Positions 9,523-18,688 of a DNA stretch of 64,000 bases are shown here, in pieces. The stretch covers positions 5,764,501 through 5,828,500 of the forward strand of contig OX485805.1 in assembly GCA_950295325.1 (NCBI GenBank). Direction: 5' to 3'. Origin of the DNA: Polytrichum commune. Taxonomy: Eukaryota > Streptophyta > Polytrichopsida > Polytrichales > Polytrichaceae. Every line of letters begins with the position of its first letter. Positions within the stretch are counted from its first letter, which is position 1. The notes beneath the pieces are model-generated. The model was not told the origin of the DNA, searched no databases, and saw only the letters and a program-made list of their open reading frames with translations. A program made the position numbers and the translations under genes.

Positions 9523-12165
9523 TCACTGTTGTTGGACATGTCCTGGTGGATCTGGTAGCCCGATGCGGAGGATGGTGCCGTGATTGACAGTGCCGAATCG
9601 TCTTGTTGTAATTGTGTTTTGTTGCTCGTCCAATGTCTGAGTCACATACTCCTTAAGTTGAAATAAGGATATTGGGATCGATTGATTCGGGAATTGCTCT
9701 AAAAGCCACTGGTGACGCCTTACCGCTTCGAAGCAAATTGCCGTATCCTCTGCTCTTAGGGCATTGATTGCGTCCTGGAAAGTAGTGTTGTGCTGGTGTT
9801 GGAACTTTGCGATCTCAATTCTCTGACTGTGTGTGTAAGGTCGTAGGGAGGGTAGGGCCTCAATGGCAGGGTGTTCCCGCACCTGAATCGCCTGGTGGTG
9901 TCCTAAGAATGCTATGCTCCGGAGTATGTATCTCCTGATAAAGAATGGTGGAGATCCAGTTACCACCTCAATACTCCCAAGGGGTAATTTGATGTTACCC
10001 ACTGCCCACATGAAGGCTAAGGTATCCTTAGCTCTTGGGTTGGCTTGCTGCCACAACTCTCTGAATTGCTCATGGGTGACTGTGGTTCCTTCCTTAAGAA
10101 TGGGTACGTTGCTGGTGAGTAAGTGGAGAGCCCCATATGCATGGTGACACTGCATGATCGATCTCAGGGGTTCTGTGTGGTGGAGGAGCCGCTGATAGAT
10201 CTCCGATCGCGGGTGAATGCGGGATTGAGGTAATCCCATTCGATTGACTGGAATGCCTTGATCGAGTTGGTGTTGTAATTCCTCCTTTTCCTGTTTAATT
10301 ACTTGCAGCTCCTGGTGTAGATCATTGAGTATTTGCTCCGTCGCTCCCTCAGCTAGTGCATGTCTCTCTGTTCGATCCAGAGGTCGTGGCGCACGATGGC
10401 CGAAGTCGGGGTCGGGTTTGGAAGTGGAGGCTGGTTTCTTGGCATCCAAGGCTACCTTCAACTCCCTGTTCTCAGTTCTCAAGCGAGTAAGCTCTGTCTT
10501 GTCCTGTTGTTGGTCTCGGAGTACTTCGGGGGTCTGATGGGTGTGCAGGTTTCGAGCTGCGGCCCCCTCATTGAAATGTTTGAGTTGTGCTCGCATTGCC
10601 GCGAGTTCAGTCTCCTTGGTTTGAAATTGTTGTAAGTTGGCTTGCTCCAGATCTTGAATGGTGGTCAATTGCTCTTGGTTCATGTGGGTGAGGGTCTGAA
10701 CCTCCTTCTTCAGTCTTTCCCGTTCTTCTTGTATCTCAGAAAGTTGGTCGTGCAATTCGAAGGAATCTTCGATGCAGAGATTGTTGAGTTCCTCTGCATC
10801 GAGAAGTTTTTTCTCTAACCTGTCTATTTGAGCATTCTGGGATTGGAAAATGTCCGAGTTTAAGGTACTGGTGCTGCTCTTTGGAAGCTTCGCATGCTCT
10901 TTCAGAGTGGTCTCCCGTTGGATCTTAGAGAATTGAGAGCTTAATTCTCTCAATAGCCTGGGTGGGGCCTTGTTTGCAAGTATAGTGAGTAGGTTTTCCA
11001 ATCTCCTGTGCACATGTTTGACCTGGCTGACAATGTTGGGTATTGCTTCCGGAACCTGCCATGGTTCCTCTGTTTCTAATACCACTGAGCGAGGTGTGTC
11101 TGAGGCGGTTGGTGGTGTCGAGGTGGATGCTTCCTTCTGTCGGTTCTGGTCCGGTTTCACCACCCTGACTGCAGTGTGTAAAGTCGGAGGTGGTATTGGA
11201 ACTGTGGTAAATCTCCTCTTTTTAGGCTGATCCTTTGGTTCAGTTGTGGAGAAGGGCTTGGCCGTATGGAAACCTGCCTCAATTTCCTGCGGCAAGTCCA
11301 TAGCTCCTGCGGCTTTGATCATCAGGGTGAGGTGTGGACCGATGGTGGTCCGTTCTACCTTCACCGGGGTCTGAGAATGTTTCTTGTGTAGTTTTATTAG
11401 CTCAGCCTTTAGCCCATGATAGAATTCTTCAGGCCAGTCTACTGCCTGGCCGTTCACAGCCGCGAGAATCAATTTCGCAAATGAAATAGCAATGTAATTT
11501 TGACCCGCCGTATTGAGGCAAAATAAAGAACTCAGCATTCGGAGTGGTTTCTTTGCACCTGGATACTGACAATCAGAAACTTTGACTGTTACCTGTCCTT
11601 CTGTGGCTGATGTGAGGGATGGAAACAACTCACAGAGTTTCCACTGAGTGCTGGCCTTTACCTTTCGTTTGGTAAGCTCAAAAATGTCCCGAAACTGGGT
11701 TCTCCAATCTGCGGCGATTAAAGGGATGGCCTTTTCCCGTACTGTGGTCAGCATTGTCTCCTCTTGCAGGTTTGCCAATGCTTCGCGAATCAGTGCTTCA
11801 TGCAACACCCCCCACGTGATACGGATTATGAAACCTTCCAAGTTGATTTGACGGAGGAATTTGACTTCCTCAGTCGTGAACTCCTGATGCCTGAGAAGTG
11901 CATCCACCACGAACAGGTATCGCTCAGGTTCTTCTTCTCCTGGTTTCCTCTTCATTTCTTCAATGAAATCTGCCTCCTCGATGTTGGTCACTGCTGCCCC
12001 CAACAATCCCTGATACGTATGGAACTTGCACAAACTCGGCTGCCACTGAAGCTCGCTTGTGTTCCAGTGTACCGAGGTGAAACCTTGGAGACACTTGGCC
12101 TTCAAGTTTTTCCAAAACATTCTCTGCTCGTATTGTTGTGGGGTAATCTCATATAGGTCTTCCAT
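9523..12165 (-). CDS. Extra retrotransposon ORF between pol and 3' LTR: 880-aa coiled-coil protein, unknown function
   Basis: This uninterrupted 880-codon frame sits where Athila-type elements carry an env-like ORF. I recognise no known domain. Residues about 1-300 look globular, with Trp/Cys-rich patches and an LPxEI-type segment. Residues about 300-400 are Pro/Thr/Lys-rich and probably disordered. Residues about 410-575 and 613-650 are strongly heptad-like, rich in Leu/Glu/Gln/Lys (for example RLEKKLLDAEELNNL), and should form long coiled coils. The last 200 residues are again globular. No signal peptide or clear membrane span is visible, which argues against a classical envelope protein. 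A multimerising structural or transport role is conceivable but is inference only. The frame is intact, as expected for a young insertion. It ends 29 bp from the polypurine tract and is separated from pol by 1.7 kb. Confidence 0.8.
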   Translation of the reverse strand: MEDLYEITPQQYEQRMFWKNLKAKCLQGFTSVHWNTSELQWQPSLCKFHTYQGLLGAAVTNIEEADFIEEMKRKPGEEEPERYLFVVDALLRHQEFTTEEVKFLRQINLEGFIIRITWGVLHEALIREALANLQEETMLTTVREKAIPLIAADWRTQFRDIFELTKRKVKASTQWKLCELFPSLTSATEGQVTVKVSDCQYPGAKKPLRMLSSLFCLNTAGQNYIAISFAKLILAAVNGQAVDWPEEFYHGLKAELIKLHKKHSQTPVKVERTTIGPHLTLMIKAAGAMDLPQEIEAGFHTAKPFSTTEPKDQPKKRRFTTVPIPPPTLHTAVRVVKPDQNRQKEASTSTPPTASDTPRSVVLETEEPWQVPEAIPNIVSQVKHVHRRLENLLTILANKAPPRLLRELSSQFSKIQRETTLKEHAKLPKSSTSTLNSDIFQSQNAQIDRLEKKLLDAEELNNLCIEDSFELHDQLSEIQEERERLKKEVQTLTHMNQEQLTTIQDLEQANLQQFQTKETELAAMRAQLKHFNEGAAARNLHTHQTPEVLRDQQQDKTELTRLRTENRELKVALDAKKPASTSKPDPDFGHRAPRPLDRTERHALAEGATEQILNDLHQELQVIKQEKEELQHQLDQGIPVNRMGLPQSRIHPRSEIYQRLLHHTEPLRSIMQCHHAYGALHLLTSNVPILKEGTTVTHEQFRELWQQANPRAKDTLAFMWAVGNIKLPLGSIEVVTGSPPFFIRRYILRSIAFLGHHQAIQVREHPAIEALPSLRPYTHSQRIEIAKFQHQHNTTFQDAINALRAEDTAICFEAVRRHQWLLEQFPNQSIPISLFQLKEYVTQTLDEQQNTITTRRFGTVNHGTILRIGLPDPPGHVQQQ

Positions 12166-13852
12166 CCCAACTTCCTAGTTACGAACAATCTGGTATCCGC
12201 TTGTAACTTCCCTAATTCTGGTATTCTGCAGCAACTGTTAAGTTTGTGGAAGAGAGCTGGGGTTTGGTTCGCAACTCCCTTGGGGGTTCAGCTGAACCTT
12301 GACAGTTGAGGTTCTTGATTAGGGTTTGGGGGCTGCTCCACCTGGCGTATCCTCTGTGCCAGCTGGGGATGGTCCTAATTCCTTGCTAGACCCCTGGGCC
12401 CTTCTTCAGGTATTACCCTTCAACCCATTTTCACTTCTTGTAAGTTTTGTTTTGATTCACTTACTGACCTAGTGTAAGTGGTCTCTCTGCAGGTACTGTA
12501 AGTCCTCCTCTTCTTGTGGGATTCCCCATTTTGGTGGGTTGAATCCCCTTTTCTTTGGGGTCCACTTGTTGGACCCCTCCCAACAAAAACAAATTGGATT
12601 TAACTTCTTCTCATGCTCAGATTTCGGTTGGTTGTATGTGTAATGTTGTTATATGTTGTATTGAATGTTGATTTCAATGGTAACTTGTAATTCCATGTAA
12701 TTCTCTTTGTGGGATGTATTCACTTGAGCATTGGTTTGGTAATATCTGGTTTATATTGTTGTATCTTGATAACTTGCACACTCCACCTCCTTCACATGCT
12801 TTACTTATTCACCGTGCAACCAACTTGATTTTACATAGCTTTCTTTCACTATTTGAGTCTTTTACTAAGTGTTCTAAAATGTAGGTTTCAAAATTAACCC
12901 ATGAGAAAAACAACTTACTGCTTCTGCCCTCAAAACTTTATTCCTACCCAACGTAAATTCCAACGTCCGTAATTTCTGGTGTACATGATGACTTGCATAC
13001 TCCAACTTTGCTCAATGGGTTTACTTATCCGTATCGCACACAACTCCTTTGCTCCTCGAAGTCTTTCGCAGTCTGAGCTCTCGCTCAGTGTTCTGAAATA
13101 ATATTTGGGGGTTTCAACTTTCCTAAAGGAACCACTCATAGATTAGGCCTCCAAGGCTTCCTACCTAACTTTTGACATAATCCCAACTTTCTTCATCCCG
13201 TGGCTTCAAAAATTCCATCCAACTTCAACCCGACTTGCAACTCTCTCTCAGCAAGTTTTCATCCAATCACTTATCTCATCTAACTTCCATGGGTTAGGCC
13301 CTTTCACATGAAAAAATATAAGTTCAAATTTTCTTTCTCTATCCCCTGGACTCCAAAGTTCTACCCGAACTTCGACCAGATTCTCCTTTAACAAGTTCGC
13401 ATCCGATCCCATATTTCATCGAGTCTTCCAGGGGTTAACCCTTCTTAAAATCGAATAAAAGAGAACAGGTCCAAGCCTTTTAGTGATCTAAAATGGTGTT
13501 CCCATTTAGAATACTCAAAAATCCTTATGTCTCTCAAGTTTCTTCCGTGATTTGTGATTTGTGGCGTTAACTTCCTAGAATACGTGCCTTTCCCAATAAT
13601 GTAACTCATCCATGTCATGGTTTCAGTAACTTGTTGGGAAGCTCTTCCCTCCTTAAAGTAACTCCTATTCATCTTTTGGTGATCCTTGGTGAAAAACGAT
13701 TATTTTGGCTATGTTTTCCTATGCTTAGGTACTAATGACCTTTCTTTCCATCCTCTCATCCTTTAACCGCGATGAAAGGGCTCTCACTGGTTTATTATTC
13801 CAGTGGTCAGTCCTAGGTGAGCCTTTACCTAGGCTTTATTTTCTCAAAATTT
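12166..13852 (-). other. Non-coding spacer between pol and the 880-aa ORF
   Basis: The spacer is 1,687 bp with no credible ORF on the element strand. It contains degenerate tandem repeats. 13208-13310 and 13353-13455 share the pattern CCAACTTC-CCCGACTT-CAAGTT-GGGTTA, and 12782-12890 and 12996-13095 share TTTACTTAT-CACCGT-GTTCTAAAA. It may hold a splice acceptor or internal promoter for the downstream ORF, but no clear site was identified. Confidence 0.55.
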
Positions 13853-16447
13853 TCATTTGTGAGTTGGTTCCACCCCAGTTGGCTCCAAGCCAAGTAAGGC
13901 GGGGTAGGCATGGGTTGTATTCCTCATGGGTGTTGTGGTTCCCGAATTTTCTCCCGGGCTTGGTGGTAGTTCCCATTGGGATACGGGTTGGCATCGTATG
14001 GTATGTAGGTTGGTTTCTTTTTCGTCCCTTTGGTCATGCCTTATGAGGTTAAAGGTATCTCTCTCTTGTTGTAATTGTATGGTATGTAGGTTGGTTTCCT
14101 TTTTCTTCCGTTGGTCGTGCCTTATGGGGTTTAAGGTATCTTTTGGATGAATATTCTCTTGTTTTGAGGGATGTATGTGGTACACTTCTAGCATGACCCT
14201 ATGCATTTCCAAATCTTCAGCATCTAAGATTTCTTGACTTTGGTAGGAAGTGGAACCAGTATGTGAAATGGTTTCCTTATTCGATTGAGAAGATGTGGTG
14301 ATGGGAATTGGTGTAGTACTAGTCCCTTTGTATAAAGGATTTTGTTTTGCTCGTATTTCCGTTTCTAAAAGGTGGCATGCTAGAATTTGTAAGGCATAAG
14401 CCTGAGTCGTTTCGGGCTCTTGGTATGGTTTTAGTTTGTTCATGTTGACTCGTCCCAAACTATCCCCTTGTAGGGTGGTAACATCCACTGATCCATTATC
14501 ATAGACTTGTTGAATTAGGTAAGGTCCTGCCCATCGTATTTTGAACTTGCCCGGCCCGGGTATTTTATGGCGCAAGTGCCATAAGATTCGTTGGCCCGGA
14601 TAAAAGTGTGTTTTGGGTGTAGTATTTTGCTCCCCATCTTCGTTACTTCGAAAGTTTTGACTTTTCTCCATAGCTCGAGTAGGATCCTCTTTCAAAGTGT
14701 CGTGTTTCTTAGCCTCCTTTCGTGGTGGCTTGGTTATCCCAAGGTCACAATGTTGACATTGTCTCTTCGCCCGAGGTTTGTCATGTCTTTCCTTTCGTAA
14801 TAGCTGCATATGTGTCATGTTTTCTTCGGCTTCATGTCTGGTTAAATCCATAGTTCTGAGCTGTTCCATTCTCTTCTCGAGTATGGGATGAAACTCTTGA
14901 TTCCGTTTCTGATAGACGTCGGGGTGAAGGTAAGCCATAGGTAACAAGGCTTCCGTCCCGAACACTAATGAGAACGGAGTGTGCTTGGTAGTAACCTTAT
15001 AGGCTGTCCTATAGGCCCAAAGTGCTGCATGTAACTTGGTGTCCCAATCTGTTCGATTGGCGTTAACCATTTTGGTCAAGGCAATCTTAATTACCTTGTT
15101 GGTACTCTCTGCTTGCCCGTTTGCTTGTGGGTAGTAAGTGGTTGACTTCCGATGTAAAATCATGAACTCTTGAGTAAGCACTTTGATAGTGTCATTGATA
15201 AAGTGACTTCCTTGGTCGCTCACGAACTCCAATGGACAACCAAATTTTGTAATAATTTCCTCAAAAAGGAATTTGGCTGCGGATTTTGCCGTGTTATCCT
15301 TTAAGGCTCTGGCTTCCACCCATTTAGTGGTGTAGTCGGTAGCCGTGATAATGTACCGATTCTTGGTACCTTTAGCTGGCGGGTTGACCGGTCCGATGAA
15401 GTCCAAACCCCATTTCTGAAATACCTCTGTGGGCATTGTGGGATGTAAGGGTTGGAGATTGGTTGAGATTTTTGGGCCAACCCTTTGACAGATATCACAT
15501 TGAGTGCAATAAAGATGGACATCTTTCTTCATGGTGGGCCACCAATACAAGGCAGTTAAAACCTTGTGTAAGGTGATATTGGCTGAGAAGTGTCCTCCAG
15601 CTATCCCCTCATGAGCTTCCGCAATGATGGCTGTAGTTATCGGTCCAACTACGCATATCCTTCGTATACCATCGGGCCCTTCTTTTATCAGAGTCCCGTT
15701 GTGGTTTAGCATGTATGGACGACTTCGTATGGCGATTTGTTGTCGCTGCGTGGTTGAAGCTTCCGTGGTCAGCCTCCCGTGGGTTAAGTAATCGATGAAA
15801 GGTGTTCTCCAGTCCGGTTCTTCTTGGTCCTTGATCGTGACAGTTTTGCAGTCAACAACATGCTCCGGGGTTTCATTGGGCCAACAAACTCTACACTTCT
15901 TGCATAGATGGTCAATGTCTGGAGGAATTGTGGGCCACCAATAAGGCCCTTGGGTGACTTGTAAAATCATTTCATCCATTGAAAGATGAGGGTACCGTTG
16001 ATTGTGAATGGTTGTCAACCATTCGATTCCTCTTTCTTGAGAGATGCACAGTCTCGTTTGCCCATTTGCAAAACTTCGCTTTAACTTTCCTTTCTTTAGA
16101 AAGTAATGAGGTAATTCCGTCCGTAAGGTACCCAACTCTTCATGAAAGGCGAAGTCGCTTAGTTCCATTGGGTTTTTGAGGTATTGAATGATTGGTTCTC
16201 TCCAATCATGTGTCTTCTGATTCTGGAGGAAGATAGTCCCGTAGTTCTCGATTTTAAGGCCTGACGTTGCAGTGATCTGACATGGTTTACATTCGTCAAT
16301 TAAGTGGTTTATATCTGAAGAAATGGTGGGCCACCAATACGGGCCTTTGTGTACTTGTGCGAGTACTTCTTTTCTCGTTAGATGCGGTATTTGATATTCA
16401 TGTATCCTCTTCACCCAATCCTTGGCGTCTTCTTTGGCCACGCACAT
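13853..16447 (-). CDS. pol: Pol continuation: zinc-binding modules 6(part)-8 and integrase core
   Basis: This 864-codon frame is in the same reading frame as the upstream gag-pol and is separated from it only by the TGA at 16469-16471, so the ATG at 16447 is not a natural start. It completes module 6 (HEYQIPHL, ECKPC), then carries module 7 (from residue 81, DWREPIIQYL; KCRVC) and module 8 (from 212, DWRTPFIDYL). Module 8 is the canonical integrase N-terminal H2C2 domain (H-x6-H, CDIC). The catalytic core follows with D349 (LDFIGPV), D411 (VSDQGSHF) and E447 (NGQAES), giving a D-x35-E spacing. A GPY/F-type segment (GPGKFKIRWAGPYLI) comes next, then a long Ser/Thr/His-rich tail without a chromodomain. 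All integrase catalytic residues are intact. Expression requires stop readthrough or a source copy without the TGA. Confidence 0.9.
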   Translation of the reverse strand: MCVAKEDAKDWVKRIHEYQIPHLTRKEVLAQVHKGPYWWPTISSDINHLIDECKPCQITATSGLKIENYGTIFLQNQKTHDWREPIIQYLKNPMELSDFAFHEELGTLRTELPHYFLKKGKLKRSFANGQTRLCISQERGIEWLTTIHNQRYPHLSMDEMILQVTQGPYWWPTIPPDIDHLCKKCRVCWPNETPEHVVDCKTVTIKDQEEPDWRTPFIDYLTHGRLTTEASTTQRQQIAIRSRPYMLNHNGTLIKEGPDGIRRICVVGPITTAIIAEAHEGIAGGHFSANITLHKVLTALYWWPTMKKDVHLYCTQCDICQRVGPKISTNLQPLHPTMPTEVFQKWGLDFIGPVNPPAKGTKNRYIITATDYTTKWVEARALKDNTAKSAAKFLFEEIITKFGCPLEFVSDQGSHFINDTIKVLTQEFMILHRKSTTYYPQANGQAESTNKVIKIALTKMVNANRTDWDTKLHAALWAYRTAYKVTTKHTPFSLVFGTEALLPMAYLHPDVYQKRNQEFHPILEKRMEQLRTMDLTRHEAEENMTHMQLLRKERHDKPRAKRQCQHCDLGITKPPRKEAKKHDTLKEDPTRAMEKSQNFRSNEDGEQNTTPKTHFYPGQRILWHLRHKIPGPGKFKIRWAGPYLIQQVYDNGSVDVTTLQGDSLGRVNMNKLKPYQEPETTQAYALQILACHLLETEIRAKQNPLYKGTSTTPIPITTSSQSNKETISHTGSTSYQSQEILDAEDLEMHRVMLEVYHIHPSKQENIHPKDTLNPIRHDQRKKKETNLHTIQLQQERDTFNLIRHDQRDEKETNLHTIRCQPVSQWELPPSPGENSGTTTPMRNTTHAYPALLGLEPTGVEPTHK

Positions 16448-18688
16448 CTTAACTTCCCCATTTGGTAATCAATATTTCAACCCATCTTCGGCTATGAAAT
16501 ACGTCTCGGTGTTAAGGCTGAGTAATCCCAACTCTTCATGTGTACCAACGTGGTTTAACTCCTCAAAGCTCTTTAGTCGTTGTGTGATTGGTTGTCTCCA
16601 ATCTGGCTTAGGTGTTGGTTTTGGTGAAGATGAGTTTTGATTTTCCCTGGGGCATTCCTTCGGTGTCTCCGTTCCTCTGCAAGTTTTGCAGTATCTTAAA
16701 TGGTTGCACACGTCATTTCCCCATGTCGGCCACCAGTACGCTCCTGTGGCCACGGCCTTCCATGTTTCTATGGCAGCCAAGTGGGGTTCGCTTTCCCCAT
16801 GTACCTTGGCTAGGTACCTGGGAACTTGAGTCTCGGGGATACAAACTTGGTTACCTTTTCCTCCTTTGCGTATCCGTTGTAACGTGCCGTTGCTGAACAC
16901 AAAGTACTTCTGGCTTTGTGTTACCGTCCTTTTTACCTCTGGTGGTAGGGTTTGGTCGAAGATCTCCTTGCATGTTAGGTACTCCATGTAAGGACGTCTC
17001 CAATCTGCAGCAACCCCTCTTAGTAGGTCTTTCCGGTCCAGAGGTGATGGTGTCTTCGGGTCTTTTGAAAACTCTGCTTGGTTGCTGCATACCGTACATT
17101 TCCGACGGCATAAGCTGTTAATGTCGGCTCCGCATGTGGGCCACCAATATGGCCCAAACATGATTAGGTGCCACATTATCTCTTCGCTAAGATGTTCCCC
17201 GGATTCCGTAACATGTAATTCTTGCAGGTATTTGTTGATTTCCCGTCCCGCAATACATATCTTCACGTCTCCATCCGAGAATATCCTCTTTAGTTTTCCT
17301 TCTTCAATGAAATATTTTTGGCTTTGTCGAATTATCCTTTTGTATTGATTCTTCGAGATGTGGGGTCCTTTCAAGTACCCGTATGTGAGGTATTCTATTA
17401 ACAACCTCCTCCAATCCTTGTTGTCAGGTGTTTGTACGATGACGGACCTGCAAATTATGTTATGGAGCGGGCCTCGAAATCTTCTTCGACAAGACGGGCA
17501 GTCGTACATAATGTAGATTTGTATGTCACACAGCCCCATCGTGGGCCACCACCGATTCCCTTGCAAGCATCGAAGCCAAGTTTGTTGGTCGTCTAAGTGT
17601 CTCTGCTGGTGTATGTGCATTTTCCCTATCCAATGCTTTATTTGGTAACCAGCGATGCAAATTTTAGCCATTCCATTCTTCTCCAGTTTTCGAAGTTTTC
17701 CCTTTTCCAAAGTGAAAATTTCGCTCTCTCGTATGGTTTCCCGCTGCCCTCTTTGAGTTTCCATGTCCATTTTGAGTCTTCCATGCGCTAGATATTCGAC
17801 TAGAGGTGTTCTCCAATCGTTAAAAGTTTCTTTGTATGGTATAATGTCCGCCCCGTTACCCGGTTCCGAAGAGCTTGCTTCTGTGTGTAACTCTTCTCCA
17901 TGCTCTTCGCACTCGATGCATAGTGTGATGAGTAGTGAGACATCTTCCGTGATAGTTGGCCACCAATACGGCCCTTGTAGAACTAATTTCCTGGTGGCAT
18001 TTACTGAAAGATGTTGATTTTCTCGTATATGGAGGGTCTTGATGTAACTCCTCACATATCTTCCAGGCATACATTTCTTGGTAATGCCGTTATGAAACAT
18101 GCGATGTAACTCCCCTTCAATGAGTATGAAAAATTTGCTTCGGTACACTACCAATCTTCTTTCTTCTTTGGGTAGGGAACTCACCCAGGGGGTTCCGTGT
18201 GTTAGACAAGTTAGGTATTGGACATATGGTGTTGTCCAATCCGATTCTGCTTTTCCTGTCATGTCTTCTTGCGCTTCCAAAGGTTGTACAGGGAGTGGAT
18301 CGTCGTCGTCCTCTGAATCTTGTGGGGTAATATTCCCGGTTTCGTTTCCTTGGTCAACAACCTTACATACCGGACATTCTTGACAGTATTCCAGTACGTC
18401 TCTTCGTCGAGTAGGCCACCAATATGGGGTGCGTAGTATGTAATGCCATGTTGAAGTTAGATTGTAGTGTATCCCATCTTGCTCATGGGCTTCGCTTATG
18501 ACTTCTTCAATGATGTCCCCGGCTATACACTCATGTATCTTGCCGGAGATACTGACTCGCTTGAGCTTTGCGTCGTCTAGGACGAAGGGCTCACTCAGTT
18601 GCCTGATCTTGTTTTGTTCTCGTGGGGTAGCTAGAGCTGACAACAATCTTCCGTGGGTAAGGTACTCAATGAAAGGTGCTCGCCAGTC
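15480..18688 (-). repeat. Eight tandem protein modules: RNase H-integrase linker plus H2C2 zinc-binding domain
   Basis: Modules begin at a DW[RT] signature at minus-strand positions 18688, 18241, 17818, 17416, 17005, 16603, 16207 and 15814, giving unit lengths of 149, 141, 134, 137, 134, 132 and 131 residues; the eighth runs into the DDE core. Each has DW-x-x-P/L...YL, a strand like YFIEEGKLKR, a C-I/V-A segment, H-x5/6-H, a [YR]WWPT signature and C-x2-C. The Cys pairs in order sit in CPVC, CIEC, CPSC, CTVC, CKTC, CKPC, CRVC and CDIC. Normal Ty3/gypsy pol has one such module. The copies are strongly diverged from each other, so the amplification is old, yet all zinc ligands persist. Confidence 0.9.

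Noticed and set aside
9076-9558. Plus-strand 160-codon frame, and its twin at 26648-27094, as genes
   Set aside because: They are antisense to the LTR, identical in both LTRs by duplication, and show Ser/Leu/Pro composition typical of shadow frames.
16447-16447. Separate integrase gene starting at the ATG 16447
   Set aside because: The frame is continuous with the upstream gag-pol across one stop codon, and the ATG lies in the middle of a zinc-binding module.
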